Origin: Tolypeutes matacus
Taxonomy: Eukaryota; Chordata; Mammalia; Cingulata; Chlamyphoridae
Assembly (NCBI GenBank): GCA_026826555.1
Contig: JAKSZT010037307.1
Coordinates: 2,991,879 to 3,055,878 of the forward strand
Direction of reading: 5' to 3'
DNA length: 64,000 nt
The notes under the pieces were generated by a model that searched no databases, was not told where the DNA came from, and worked only from the letters and a program-made list of their open reading frames with translations. Made by a program: the position numbers and the translations under genes. Shown piece after piece: positions 1-13,195 of this stretch (within the stretch, counting starts at the first letter, position 1; every line of letters begins with the position of its first letter).

Positions 1-119
1 GTTAAGAGTGCTTGTTTCCCCAAATGGTTGACAGTTCTGAGTATTATTCTTTAGCGTTCATTACCAATGAGTAAGAAGAAAATTTGTTTCTTTAGGTATC
101 TTCATTTTAATCAGTTTTA

Positions 120-1740
<1,621 letters not shown>

Positions 1741-1751
1741 TGAAAAGCTCA

Positions 1752-1830
1752 TGGGGTTGGATGTGGCTCAACTTGTTGGGCGTCCGTCTCCCATATGGAG
1801 GGACCCGGGTTCGATCCCGGGACCTCCCGT

Positions 1831-1871
<41 letters not shown>

Positions 1872-1891
1872 ATTTATAAAAAAAAAAAAAA
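1752..1891 (+). mobile_element. Short tRNA-like SINE with (AAAT)n tail
   Basis: The body ggatgtggctcaa..ggttcgatccc carries A- and B-box-like pol III promoter motifs and a tail of about 11 AAAT units then poly(A). A target duplication gaaaagctca flanks it (1742-1751 and 1892-1901). Confidence 0.85.
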
Positions 1892-1953
1892 GAAAAGCTC
1901 AAAGACAGATCAGTAAATAATAAGGGAAAATAAACTGTTTTAAAATGTGTTGA

Positions 1954-2343
1954 GGAAAAGTGGATGTGGCTCAAGCAATTGGGCTCCCTTCTACCATATA
2001 GGAGGTCCAGGGTTCGATTCTCGGGTCCTCCTGGTGAAGGCGAGTTGGCCCGTGCGGAGTGCTGGCCCGCGCGGAGAGCTGGCGCAGTAAGATGACGCAA
2101 CAAAAAGAGACACAGAGAAGAGACAATAAGAGACGCAGCAGACCAGGGAGCTGAGGTGGCACAAGAGATTGAGCGCCTCTCTCCCACTCTGGAAGGTCCC
2201 AGGATCAGTTCCTGGTGCTGCCTAAAGAGAAGACAAAGCAGACACAGAAGAACACACAGCGAATGGACACAGGGAGCAGGCAGTGAGCGCAGAAACAGCG
2301 GCGGGGTGGGAGGAGAGGAGAAATAAATAAAATAAATCTTTAA
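1954..2343 (+). mobile_element. Composite (two-unit) Dasypus-type SINE
   Basis: Two tRNA-like units occur in one element: the first B box near 2010 (ggttcgattctc), the second near 2200 (ggatcagttcctg), joined by an A-rich linker and ending in an AAATAAAATAAATC tail. Flanked by aaaatgtgttga (1942-1953) and aaaatgcgttga (2344-2355). Confidence 0.85.
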
Positions 2344-2355
2344 AAAATGCGTTGA

Positions 2356-2734
2356 CAGAAGCAGATGTGGTTCAAGCAGTTGGGCACCCGCCTACCACAT
2401 GGGAGGTCCTGGGTTCAGTTCCCGGTGCCTCCTAAAGAAGACAAGCAAGACACTGAGCTGTCACAACAGGCTGGCGTGGCAAGCTGACACAAGAAGGTGA
2501 CACAGCAAGATGATGCAACAAAGAGACACAATGAGGAAACACAATGAGACACAACAAGCAAGGAGTGGAGGTGGCTCAAGCCATTGGATACCTCCCTTCC
2601 ACGTGGGAGCTCCTGGGTTCATTCCTGGTACGTCCTAAAAAAAGAAGACGAGCACACAACAAACAGACACAGAGAACAGACAGCGAGCGCAAACAACAGG
2701 TGGTGGGGGGAGAAATAAATAAAATCTTTTTTTA
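2356..2734 (+). mobile_element. Second composite SINE in the same target site
   Basis: This copy has the same two-unit architecture and starts directly after the duplication that ends the previous copy. It is itself followed by aaaatgcattga (2735-2746). It differs from its neighbour throughout, so it is not a tandem duplication. Confidence 0.85.
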
Positions 2735-3165
2735 AAAATGCATTGATGCCAACTACTCGCTCAGACCAAGATGGAATAATCCCAATCCTCTTAAAATTAA
2801 AAATCTCAGTACATTATACAACAACCAAGCAATGGAGGACTCTGAAAGGTGGAAAGAAGGTGGGCTGGCTTGGGATCTCAGGACTCAAGGAAGGACATAG
2901 CAGTGAGTTCCCTGGGTCTCCTTATTGCTTCCTATATAATCCAAATGAGTGATGGAAAAGCCTGAAACCCAAGAAAAGCCTACTCCCTTTAGTCAAAGGT
3001 CTAGGAAAAGGGAATCCTAGCAGATAATATCAGCCCTACTCCAGCCAAATGCCAAAGGAAAAACTGCCCCTACCACCCTGTGGGATCAGTGGTGCTGAGT
3101 GGGAAGCTGGACATGCACACTATACCTGACTGTCTGCAAAAAAAGATTAAAAGAGGGGATCCAAA

Positions 3166-3324
3166 GGGAAGCAGATTTGGCTCAACCAGTTGGGCACTCA
3201 TCTGCCTCATGGGAGGTCCTGGGTTCAGGTCCTGGTGCCTCCTATAAGGAAGACGAACAGACACAGCAAATGCAAATAACCAGGGGGTGGGGAGAAATAA
3301 ATGAATAAATCTTAAAAAAAAAAA
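3166..3324 (+). mobile_element. Short SINE, single tRNA-like unit
   Basis: Body gggaagcagatttggctcaa, B-box-like ggttcaggtcc, then a linker and an aaataaatgaataaatctt tail. Confidence 0.8.
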
Positions 3325-3332
3325 TCCCACCT

Positions 3333-4910
3333 GATGGGCGCAAGAGCAGAAAGAGTATGAAAAAGGAAAGAGTCAGTGAACTTGAACCTAGAAATTACCC
3401 AGTCTGAACAACAAAGAGAAAAATAAATTGAAATGGAACAGAGTCTGTGGAACAAAAACAACAAATCTAGCATTCATATCATCAGACTCCCAGGAGAGGA
3501 AAAAGAATGTGGGGCTGAATAATTCTTTGAAGAAATGATGGCTGAAAACTTTCCAAATTTGGTAAAAGACATAAACCTAAAGATTCAAGAATCTGAGTGA
3601 ACCCCATGCCAAGGCATGCCATTATCAAACTTCAGAAAACTGAAGATTTGATATTTTTTGAAGTTTCAATATTTTTTCTTTCAAAGAAAAAATATTGAAA
3701 GCAGCTAGAGAGAAATGATGGATTACCTATCTATAGGGGCCAGAAGGAAGTGGCACAGCATTTTTCAAGTGCTGAAAGAAAAGAACTATCAACTCAGAAT
3801 TCTATACTCAGAATATATCCTTCAGGAATGAAGGTGAAATCTTTTGAAGGGAAGCTAAGAGACTTTGTCACAAAGAAATAATTTAAGACAATTATACTTA
3901 CTAAAAAGTAAGGCTTCTTCTACTCTTTACTCAAACTAGTAAAATGTTGACACTAGTAGATTGTGATAAGTAACATATGTATAATTTAATACCTAGCGCA
4001 ACCACTTTAAAAATCCCTACACATACTCACTCAAGAGCTCTATAAATGAAAATGGAATTCTAAAAAGTGTTCAAGTAACCCACAGGAACACAGGAAAAGT
4101 AAAATAGAAAAAATAAAACAATAAAATGGCAGACTTAAACCCTAATATATCAGTAAATTACTGTAACTATAATAAATGGTCTAAATATACCAATTAAAAG
4201 GCAGAGATTGATTGAATGGATTTTAAATGACCTGACCCAACTATATACATTGATGTTTGCATGATATATACAAGAAACTCACTCAAAATATAATGATATA
4301 GGTTGAAAGTAAAAGGATGGAAACAGATATATCATGCAAACATCAATCAAAGAAAGCAGTAATGATTATATTAACATCAGATAAATTAGACTTCAGTACA
4401 AAGAAAATTACCAGGGACAGAGAAAAACATTACATAATGAAATGGTTAATCTGCCAAGAAGACATCGCACCAAAGAACAGAGCTTAAAAATATGTAAAGC
4501 AAAAACTGAAAGGAAAAATAGACAAATCACAATTGAAGTTGGAGACTTCAACACCCCTCTCTGAACAACTGATAGAACGACTAGACAAAAAAAAAAAAAA
4601 AAAACCAGCAAGGATATAAAAGAACTTAACACCATCACCAACAGGATCTCACCAAAATTATAGAACACTGCACACAACAGTATAATACACATTCTTTTCA
4701 AGCCCACAGAACATTAACCAAGCTAGACCATATCCTGGATCATAAAATAAAACTTAACAAATTTAGAAGAATTGAAACCAGTGTGTGTTCTCTGACCATA
4801 ACGGAATCAAACTAGAAATCAATAACAAAACGATATCAGGAAAATCTCCAAATATTTGGAAATTAAGTAATCCCTACATCAAAGAGGAAGTCTCAGTAGA
4901 AATTTAAAAA
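3333..4910 (+). mobile_element. L1, sense: end of ORF1 into ORF2 endonuclease
   Basis: Sequence like mammalian L1 ORF1 C-terminal domain (about 3400-3900) is followed by the ORF2 apurinic endonuclease region (about 4150-4900). Many stops and indels make it inactive. A short poly(A) expansion sits at 4587-4603, and a hairpin insertion at 3664-3700 is described separately. Confidence 0.8.
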
Positions 4911-5131
4911 AAAAACAACAACATAATAATACCTTGAACTGTAAAACTACCTGCCTCATGGTCAGGACATGAGGATTAAATGGGTGAGAATTAAAGAAAT
5001 GGCTCCCTTGGTTTCTGGTACAAAGTGGGTGCTTACCAGATGGTGCACCTGCTCTCCATGGTCACAGCGTTTTCACTACTCCCCTCTTCCTAAAGTTTTA
5101 CCCTCTCCTGGCATCTCTGCCCTGCATTTCT

Positions 5132-5325
5132 TTTTTTTTTTTTTTTTTTTTAAAGATTTTATTTATTTATTCATTTATCCCCCCCCCCTTTCTGCTTGTG
5201 CTCGCTGGGTCAGCTAACCACGCCGTGCGGGCGGGCTTGCCTTCACCAGGAGGCCCCGGGAACCGAACCTGGGGCCTCCCATATGGTAAACGGGAGCCCT
5301 ACTGATGGAGCCACAGCCGCTTCCC
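5132..5325 (-). mobile_element. Young Dasypus-type SINE
   Basis: In reverse it reads gggaagcggctgtggctc.. with ggttcggttcccgg as B box and an ATAAATAAATAAAATC tail plus poly(A). Exact 16-bp target duplication tctgccctgcatttct at 5116-5131 and 5327-5342. Confidence 0.93.
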
Positions 5326-5342
5326 ATCTGCCCTGCATTTCT

Positions 5343-6250
5343 ACTTTTTTAGCTTTGTCCTTTCCAGCCTTTTCTTCCTCTCCCCTGCTGCTGTCTTAAG
5401 TGAGGACAGTGACCCATTGAGATACCCTTTTGGCCTCTGCTTTTCTCCAGCTTTGTTCACTTGGCTTTGTGAGCCTAACCCCTCCCCAAACTTCAATCCC
5501 TTCTCCAGGAAGCTTATTCCCAGAAGGTCTTCTCCAGCCTTACTTCATATTTGTGCCTTCCAGACCCTTGGAAATGCCTACTGAGGCTGAGGCAAGGAGG
5601 ACCTGGCATGTCACTGAGTTTCTCAGATTGAATGCTACATTCCTGCCCAAATTGGGGGCAGCTGTCACTATGGATACTATATTAGTCTGTTCCTTTTCTC
5701 TCTTGCCTGAGAGAGGAAAGTCAACAGAAACTTCCCTGGGAAACTCCTGAGCTCCTAGAGAAAATAGCATTCCTTTTCTTCTTTAAACTTCAGATCTATT
5801 TGCTTGAATTTGAATACTGACTGCCTCAGGGAGCTACCAGTTAGTTCACCTGCGGGAGTTTCCTCTTCACTATTCCTTTGAAATCTCCCTGAAGACTGGG
5901 TTGGTGTCTGAAACTTTTTTATACCTTCCACACCACAGCCACAGCATGAAAGGGGAGTTGGGGCAGGGGGGTTATGAAAGCCTGCCTAGAAAAGGTTGGA
6001 ACGTAAATACATTAAGTCACTTTAAGACATCAGTTGTTTTCTCTTCAGCTATAAATGCCCTTTGCAGCTACAATTTTAATGATCTTTGTAACATTATAGC
6101 TGGATTTACAAAGTACTGCTTTTTTGACAATGCCTGTTTAAGCAAGAGGAAGGGAACTTCATAATTCCCATTTTTTTCAGTCTTAATTGTCCTCCTTACA
6201 TATAGCACTCTTAACCTACCTTAAGCTTGGAAACATGTAGAAACTGAATT
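5343..6250 (+). other. PRKAR2A intron, no recognised element
   Basis: About 900 bp of intron without a repeat I recognise and without splice-bounded frames that resemble a known protein. Frames here of about 100 codons look like chance. Confidence 0.5.
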
Positions 6251-6265
6251 CTAAAGATAACAGTA

Positions 6266-6360
6266 GGGGAGCAGATGTAGCACAGTGGTTGAGTGTCTGC
6301 TTCCCATATATAAGGTCCTAGGTTCAATCCCTGGTATCTCCTAAAAAAAAAATAAATAAA
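6266..6360 (+). mobile_element. tRNA-Ala-like monomer SINE
   Basis: ggggagcagatgtagcacag, then tgcttccca in the anticodon-arm position, ggttcaatccc B box, tail aataaataaa. Target duplication taaagataacagta at 6252-6265 and 6361-6374. Confidence 0.88.
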
Positions 6361-6435
6361 TAAAGATAACAGTAATATTCCTAGGTATGGAAGTAACATT
6401 TTTAATATAAATTGTGTGTATGTGTGCGTATGTGT

Positions 6436-6523
6436 ATTTTTTTAAGTACCAAGGGCAGGGATTGAACCCAGGACCTGTATGTGGGAAGCCAGTACACAAC
6501 CACTGAGCTACACTGGCTCTCCC
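6436..6523 (-). mobile_element. tRNA-Ala-like monomer SINE, antisense
   Basis: Reverse-strand tRNA-Ala-like body (gagccagtgtagctcagtgg on the minus strand) with a B box at ggattgaaccc on the plus strand. Confidence 0.75.
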
Positions 6524-6556
6524 AAGTTGGTTTTTGTTTTGTTTCAGTTTGTTTTT

Positions 6557-6749
6557 GTTTTTTTTTTTTTTTTTTTTTAAATATTTTATTTATTTATTCA
6601 TTTATCCCCCCCTTGCTGCCCGTGCTCGCCGGGTCAGCCAACCACGCCGCGCGGGCGGGCCTGCCCCCACCAGGAGGCCCCGGGAACCGAACCCGGGGCC
6701 TCCCACATGGCAAACGGGAGCCCCACTGATTGAGCCACAGCCGCCTCCC
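6557..6749 (-). mobile_element. Young Dasypus-type SINE in the L1 tail
   Basis: Full-length antisense copy with target duplication cagtttgttttt at 6545-6556 and 6750-6761. Confidence 0.9.
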
Positions 6750-6761
6750 CAGTTTGTTTTT

Positions 6762-7137
6762 TAAAGATTTATTTATTTATTTATTTCTCTCCCCCGACCC
6801 CCATCCCCGCCATTGTTTTGCGCTCACTGTGCTCTCTGTGTGTTCTTCTGTGTGTGCTTGTCTTCTCTTTAGGCAGCACTGGGAACCCATCCCAGGACCT
6901 TCCAGAGTGGGAAAGAGGCTCTCAATCTCTTGTACCACCTCAACTCCCCAGTCTGCTGCATCTCTTATTGTCTCTCCTCTGTGTTTCTTTTGTTGCATCA
7001 TCTTGCTGCACCAGCTCTCTGCGTAGGCCAGCACTCTGCACAGTCCAGTTTGCCTTTCACCAGGAGGCCTCAGGATCAAACCCTGGACCTCCTATATGGT
7101 AGATGAGAGCCCAATCACTTGAGCCGCATCCGCTTCC
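6762..7137 (-). mobile_element. Composite SINE, antisense
   Basis: The two-unit element is read on the minus strand. It ends gagccgcatccgcttcc on the plus strand and starts with aaagatttatttatttattt. Confidence 0.85.
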
Positions 7138-7156
7138 TGTGTTTTGTTTGGTTTGG

Positions 7157-7790
7157 TGTATTAGTCAGCCAAAGGAGTGTTGATGCAAATACCAGAAATC
7201 AGTTGGTTTTTAAAAAGGGTATTTTTTTGGGGGTAGAAGCTTACAGTTACCAAGCAATAAAGAATAAGTTGCTTCCCTCACCAAAGTTTATTGCCACGTG
7301 TTGGAGCAAGATGGCTGCTGATGTCTGTCAGGGTTCAGGCTTCCTGGGTTCCTCTCTTCCCGGGGCTCCATTTCTCTCCAGGCTCAGCTTCTCTGGTTCC
7401 TCCACAAGGTCAGCTGTGGACTATGAGGCTCTTTAGCCTTTGCCTCTCTCCACAAGGCCAACTGTGAACTGTCATGCAAATGGCTTGTCTCTTTTCCCGG
7501 GGCCTTCTCTGCTTCCTCATGACCAAGACCCTCTGTATGTTTACTTCCTAGGCTCCAGCTCAAGACTCCGCATCAGAACTCCAATTCAAAACTCCAACTC
7601 TGTCCTTTGCCATGTCTTTTATCTTTGAGACCCCACCCTCCAAGAGGCGGGGCTCAACACCCTACTGATGTGGCCCAATCAAAGCCCTAATCATAACTTA
7701 ATCATGCCTAGATGAACAGACCGGTTTACAAGCATAATCCAATATCTATTTTTGGAATTCATAACTGTATCAAATTGCCAAACTGCTACA
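7157..7790 (-). mobile_element. Solo LTR, ERVL/MaLR-like
   Basis: The element starts TGTATTAGTC and ends CTGCTACA, so it has TG..CA ends, and a 5-bp target duplication tttgg lies at 7152-7156 and 7791-7795. It is 634 bp with no internal coding region. The start TGTATTAGTC is the reverse of the usual 3' end of MaLR LTRs, which gives the minus orientation. A related copy is at 22773. Confidence 0.8.
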
Positions 7791-8097
7791 TTTGGTTTGT
7801 TGGTTGGTTTGTTTTTTCCTCCAGCCCACCCTATTATTATTATCATTTTTTATATCATTTATACATGAACATACACAAACAATAAGGATATAGTAAAAGT
7901 TGTGAACTGACAAAGTAAACATGCATAACATCATACAAGGGTCCCATACATCAACCCACCACCAACACCCTGCATTGTTGGGAGACATCTGTTACAAATT
8001 ATGAAATATTGTCAAAATCTTACTACTAATTATAGTCTTTATCTTACACTTGGTGTATTTTCCCCTGAACCCCATTATTATTTTTTAAATATATTTT

Positions 8098-8537
8098 GGG
8101 AAGTAGATGTGGCTTAAGCGACTGGACTCCTGCCTACCACATAGGAGGTTGCTGGTTCGAATCCCAATGCCTCCTAAAGAAGACAGAGAGCTGGCACAAC
8201 AGGCAGGCATGGCAAGCCAACACAAGAGACACAAGAAGAAGAAAAAATGAGATACAACAAAGCAGGGAGCAGAGGTTTCTGGTGCCTCCTAGAGAAGACA
8301 GCACTAGCTGACACGACGGGCAGGCATGGTGAGCTGACACAACAAGATGACACAACAAGAGATCAGGGGAGGAAAACTATAATGAGAGGCACAACAAAGC
8401 AGGGAGCAGAGGTCTCTCAAGTGATTAGGCACCTCCCTCCCACATCAGACGTCCTGGGTTCAGCTCCCAGTGCCTTCTAAAGAAACAAGGAAGATTAACA
8501 GACACAGCAAGTGAAAAGCAAGGGGGTGGAGAGAAAT
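8098..8537 (+). mobile_element. Composite SINE, extended
   Basis: gggaagtagatgtggcttaa start, B-box-like ggttcgaatccc, then an extra partial unit (8280-8400) before a final tRNA-like unit (8401-8480) and tail. It looks like three partial units, probably by internal duplication. Confidence 0.75.
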
Positions 8538-9074
8538 AAATTTTTATGACAGAAGTTGTAAACTTACAAAACAATCATGCTTACGAAGTCCACAGCATAC
8601 ACTTGGCACACATTTTCCATACTCCCCCATTATCAACACAGTACATCTTTGGCATAGATGCAAGAATATTACATTATTACTGTTAATCACAGTCCATAGG
8701 TCACTTCAATTGTATTTTTCTCATGCTTCTCCACATTCCCACCACCCTGCAATAGTGATGTACGTCTGCTCTAGCTCACCAAGGACACTCTTGCATCTGT
8801 ACCATCAACCACAATTGTCATCCACCTCTGGGTTTACTGTGCTATTCAGTCCCTAGATTATTCTCTAGCCTTCTGTCAGTTGGCATTTACATCCCTTCCC
8901 TAGACTACCATTTTCAGCCACATCCCCATTTAGAAACCAGCTGTTACTATAATGTGTTACCATCAACTCTGTACATTTCCTCACTTTTACAGTAAAGCTA
9001 ATTAAAGCTTCTACATACATTAAATATCAGTAATCCATCTCAGTCCTCCTCTTACCTCCTTTAAGAATCCATCA

Positions 9075-9342
9075 GGGAAGCGGATGTGGCTCAATCGATA
9101 GGGCTCCCGTTTACCATATGGGAGGCCCCAGGTTCGATTCCCGGGGCCTCCTGGTGAAGATAAGCCAGCCCGTGCGGCGCGGTGAACTGATGCAGCAGGA
9201 CGACCCAACAAAGGGAAACAAGCAGACACAGAAAAACACACAGCAAATGGACATAGCAAGCACAAGCTGCAAAGGGGGTGGTGGTGGTGGTGGTGATGGT
9301 GGTGGTAAATAAATAAATAAATAAAATCTTAAAAAAAAAAAA
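9075..9342 (+). mobile_element. Dasypus-type SINE with (GGT)n expansion
   Basis: Full body with ggttcgattcccgg B box and a longer right part; a GGT-rich stretch (9276-9306) precedes the tail. Target duplication aagaatccatca at 9063-9074 and 9343-9354. Confidence 0.88.
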
Positions 9343-10248
9343 AAGAATCCATCACCCACCACCAGGTCTTGAAGATATTTTCCTACATTTTCTTCTAGAA
9401 GCTTTATGGTTCTTGCCTTTATATTTAGGTTTTTGATCTGTTTTGAGTTAATTTTTGTATAAGGTGTGAAATAGGGGTCCTCTTTCCGTCTTTTGGCTTT
9501 GGATATCCAATTCTCAGCACCATTTGTTGAATGGTTTGTTCTGCCCGAGCTGGGTGGATTTGACAGGCTAGTCAAAAATGACTTAATCATAGATGTGAGG
9601 GTCTGTTTCTAAACCATCCATTTGGTTCCATTGGTCTATGTGTCTATCTTTATGCCAGTACCATGCTGTTTTTACCACTGTAGCTAGGTAATATGATTTG
9701 AAGTCCAGAAATAAGAGTCCTCCAACTCCACTTTTCCTTTTTAAGATGTTTCTGGCTATTCAGGACCCTTTACCCTTCCAAATAAATTTGATAATCATGT
9801 TTTCCATTTATTTAAAAAATGCTGGTGGAATTTTTATCGGGATTGCATTGAATCTGTATATCAATTTGAGTAGAATTGACATCTTAATGATATTTAGTCT
9901 TCCAATCTGTGAGCATGGAATGTTCTTCCAATTATTTAGGTCTTTTTTTTATTTCTTTTAACAATAAGTTGTATTTTTTTAAATACAAGTGCATTACATT
10001 GTTGGTTAAGTTTATTCCTGAATATTTGGGTTTTATCTGTCATATTTTATTTTTACCACTCTTTTGATACTTTTTGTTACTTTTATTGATATAATCTTCA
10101 TTTCTAGACTCTCTTCCAGGCCTCTCTCTCCTGTCTTTTCTTTTCAGGATGTAACACACCCTTTAATATTTCCTGCAAAGCCGATTTCTTGGTTACAAAC
10201 TCTCTCAGTTTGTTTATCTGTGAATATTCTAAACTCGCCCTCATTTTT

Positions 10249-10867
10249 TAAAAAAATTTTTAACTTTATTTTGTAATAATTGAAAATATAAACAATTAAA
10301 AACTAAAAAGTAAACACAGATGAATAAGTACATACATTTCTCAATTAAATATACTGGATACATACACTTTTTTTTTTGAGTCAAACAATATGTTTCGCAA
10401 TATATTTGGTTCATAGTAACGCATTCGTACAGTATTTGTCCTTTTTGTGTCTGGCTTGCTTCGCTCAACATAATGTCCTTGAGGTTCATCCATGTTGTCA
10501 TATGCTTTACGACTTCATTTCTTCTTACAGCTGCATAATATTCCGTGGTATGAATACACCACAGTTTGTTTATCCATTCGTCTGTTGATGGACATCTGGG
10601 TTGTTTCCAACTTTTGGCAATGGTGAATAATGTGACTATGAACATCGGTGTGCAGATGTCTGTCTGTGTCACTGCTCTCAGTTCTTCTGGGTATATACCC
10701 AGTAGTATTGCAGGGTTACATGGCAAGTCTATATTCAACTTCTTTAGGAACTGCCAAACAGTCCTCCACAGTGGCTGTACCATTCTGCATTCCCACCAAC
10801 AGTGAAGAAGTGTTCCTGTCTCTCTACATACTCTCTAACACTTGTAGTTCTCTGTCTTTTTAATAGT
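10249..10867 (-). mobile_element. 5'-truncated L1 nested in the antisense L1
   Basis: Antisense L1 3' region (tccattcgtctgttgatggacatc, minus-strand 3' UTR/ORF2 end) begins with a T-rich stretch. The host sequence tcgccctcattttt is duplicated at 10235-10248 and 10868-10881. Confidence 0.82.
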
Positions 10868-11510
10868 TCGCCCTCATTTTTAAAAGACAGTCTTGCCAGA
10901 TATAAGATTCTTGGCTGGAAGTTTTTCTCTTGCAGTATCTTAAATATATCATACCACTGTCTTCTTGCCTCCATGGTTTCTGATGAGAAATGGGCACTTA
11001 ATCTTATTGGGTATCCCTTATATGTTATGCATTGCTTTTCTTTTACTGCTCTCGGAATTCTCTCTTTGTCTTTGGCATTTGACATTTTGATTAGTATGTG
11101 TCTCAGAGTTGGTCCATTCAGATTTATTCAGATGGGGGAGTACATTGTGCTTCTTGGACATGGATATCTATGTCCTTCAATAGAGTTGGGAAATTTTCTA
11201 CCATTATTTCTTCAAATATTCCTTCTACCCCTTTTCCCTTCTCTTCTCCTTCTGGGACACCCATGACACATATGTTTGCATGTCTCTTTCTGTTGTTTAG
11301 TTCCCTGAGACCTTGTTCAATTTTTTCCTTTCCTCATCTGTTCTTTTATATGTTCACTTCCGGAGGCCATTTCTTCAAGCTCACCAATACTTTCTTCTGC
11401 CTCCTCAAATCTACTATTATATGATTCCAGTGTATTGTGCCTTTCATTCCCGTAAGATCTGCTCTTTTTCTATGTATGCTTTCAAATTTTCTTTGTGCTC
11501 ATCCAATGTC

Positions 11511-11993
11511 TTTTTTTTTTTTTTTAATTTTCCCCAGCCCCTTGTTGTTTTGCACTTCCTGTGTCTGTTCATCTTCCTTGTTTTTTAGGGAGGCACCGGG
11601 AACCAAACCCGGGACCTTCAATGTGGGAGGAAGGAGCCTAATCACTTGAGCTACCTCCACTCCCTGCTTTGTTGTGTCTCTCATTATGCTTCCCTCCATG
11701 TATCTCTTCTTGCATCATCTTGTTGCATCAGCTTGCTATGCCTGCCCATCACGTCAGTTTGCTGTCTTGCTCGTCTTCTTTTAGGAGGCATCAGGAACCT
11801 CTGCTCCCTGCTTTTGTTGTGTCTCTCGTTATGTTTTTCTTCTTGTGTCTCTTGTTGTGTCATCTTGTTATGCCAGCTTGCTGTGCCTGCCCGTCACGCC
11901 AGCTCACTGTCTTTAGCAGGCACTGGGAACGGAACCAGGGACCTCCCATGTGGTAGGCAGGAGCTCAATTGCTTGAGCCACATCTGCTCCTCC
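11511..11993 (-). mobile_element. Composite SINE, antisense, enlarged
   Basis: Minus-strand composite SINE of about 480 bp. Three B-box-like sites (about 11600, 11790, 11935) imply an internal duplication of one unit. Confidence 0.75.
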
Positions 11994-13195
11994 GCAGTGT
12001 CTTCTTAATAACCTTAATCTGTTTAGCCATCTCATTGAATTTATTAAGGAGATTTGTTTGAACATCTATGATTAGTTTCTCAGCTCCTTTATGTCATCTT
12101 GAGGCTTGTCTTGTTCCTTTAACTGGGCCATATCTTCCTGTTTCTTGGTGTGGGTTGTAATTTTTTTGTTGGTGTCTTGGCATCTGGCTTACTAGAGTAT
12201 TTATTCTGGGTGCAGTTTCTCTCTAGTTTAGGGCTTTCTTGCCCTTTCCGCCTTGCTGGTTGTGTAGTACAAACCAAGGATGCAGTTGGTGCTATAAGCT
12301 GTGGAGGCTCAAGCTGCCCTCATTGCCCCAAGGACCAGTGAATCTTCTCCCAACTTTCTCCTTTGCCAGGGGTAGGGACAGAGCCACAGCTGTGTGTAAT
12401 AATCCAAGTCATTCAGGCCTAGACTGTAGTTGCCCAGAGAGACTGATGAAGCTTCAGGCCCCTTTCTCCCCTGCCTGGGGTGGGGATGGAGCTGCAGGTG
12501 TGGGCAGAAATCTATGCAATATGGGTCCAAAATGACCGCAATTGCCCTAGTAGACTTCCAACTACGCAGTCTGTGCCAGCCGAATATACCTGCAGTTACC
12601 TGGAGAGGCTGGTGCAGGACCCACCAGCTTCCTCCCTGCTGGAGGTAGGGCTGAAGCCTAGGCTAGGGCTGCAGGCTGATCTGGGTGAAAGAAACCAGTC
12701 TCTACCATCACTATGATTTTCAGTCAGCCTGGCTTCCCCTCATGTTGGGGGTGGAGTCAAAATCACAGCTACCAGCCTCTTTCCAACTTGGACAGGTTCA
12801 AACTTTAGCTGTTCTTAGGGTTATACTTTAGCCAGCTGAATTTACTAATCAGTAGCTGAAGTTGGTGCCCAACCATCTCTTCTTCCCCTGTTTTTGGAAG
12901 TGGAGTTTCCAATTCCAGCCATGGAATAGCTCCTGAGGTGGCTTGTACTGCCAGTGGAAGATGGGCACCGGACTCCAGGTATGGAGTGCTCTACTCACGA
13001 ATCTTCTCTGCAGATGGGCAGTCTCCTCCTCTCATTCTTTCAAGGATGTTGCAGGATGCTCTTCTGGTCTCCTGGAGACCCCAAACAGGTGTTTAAGATA
13101 GCTCTGGGTGATTACTAACTGCCCTGTAGCAGGAGCTGACTCTAGGAGCTCCTTACTCTGCCTCCATCTTCCTGGGTGTCCCCAAGTTGGTTTTT

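Larger units (their letters stand above)
6536..13180 (-). mobile_element. Antisense L1 with both ends and seven nested insertions
   Basis: A 15-bp duplication cccaagttggttttt lies at 6521-6535 and 13181-13195 and brackets one antisense L1. From left to right it shows a T-rich tail, 3' UTR (about 7797-9060), the ORF2 3' third (about 9355-9960), an ORF1-like block (about 10140-12060, interrupted) and a GC-richer 5' UTR (about 12150-13180) with tandem monomer-like blocks. The first two thirds of ORF2 are missing. Nested inside are SINEs at 6557, 6762, 8098, 9075 and 11511, an LTR at 7157 and a second L1 at 10249. It is non-functional. Confidence 0.75.

Noticed and set aside
10241..10783. 180-codon minus-strand frame
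   Set aside because: It is translated L1 3' UTR/ORF2-end sequence in the nested L1, not a host gene.
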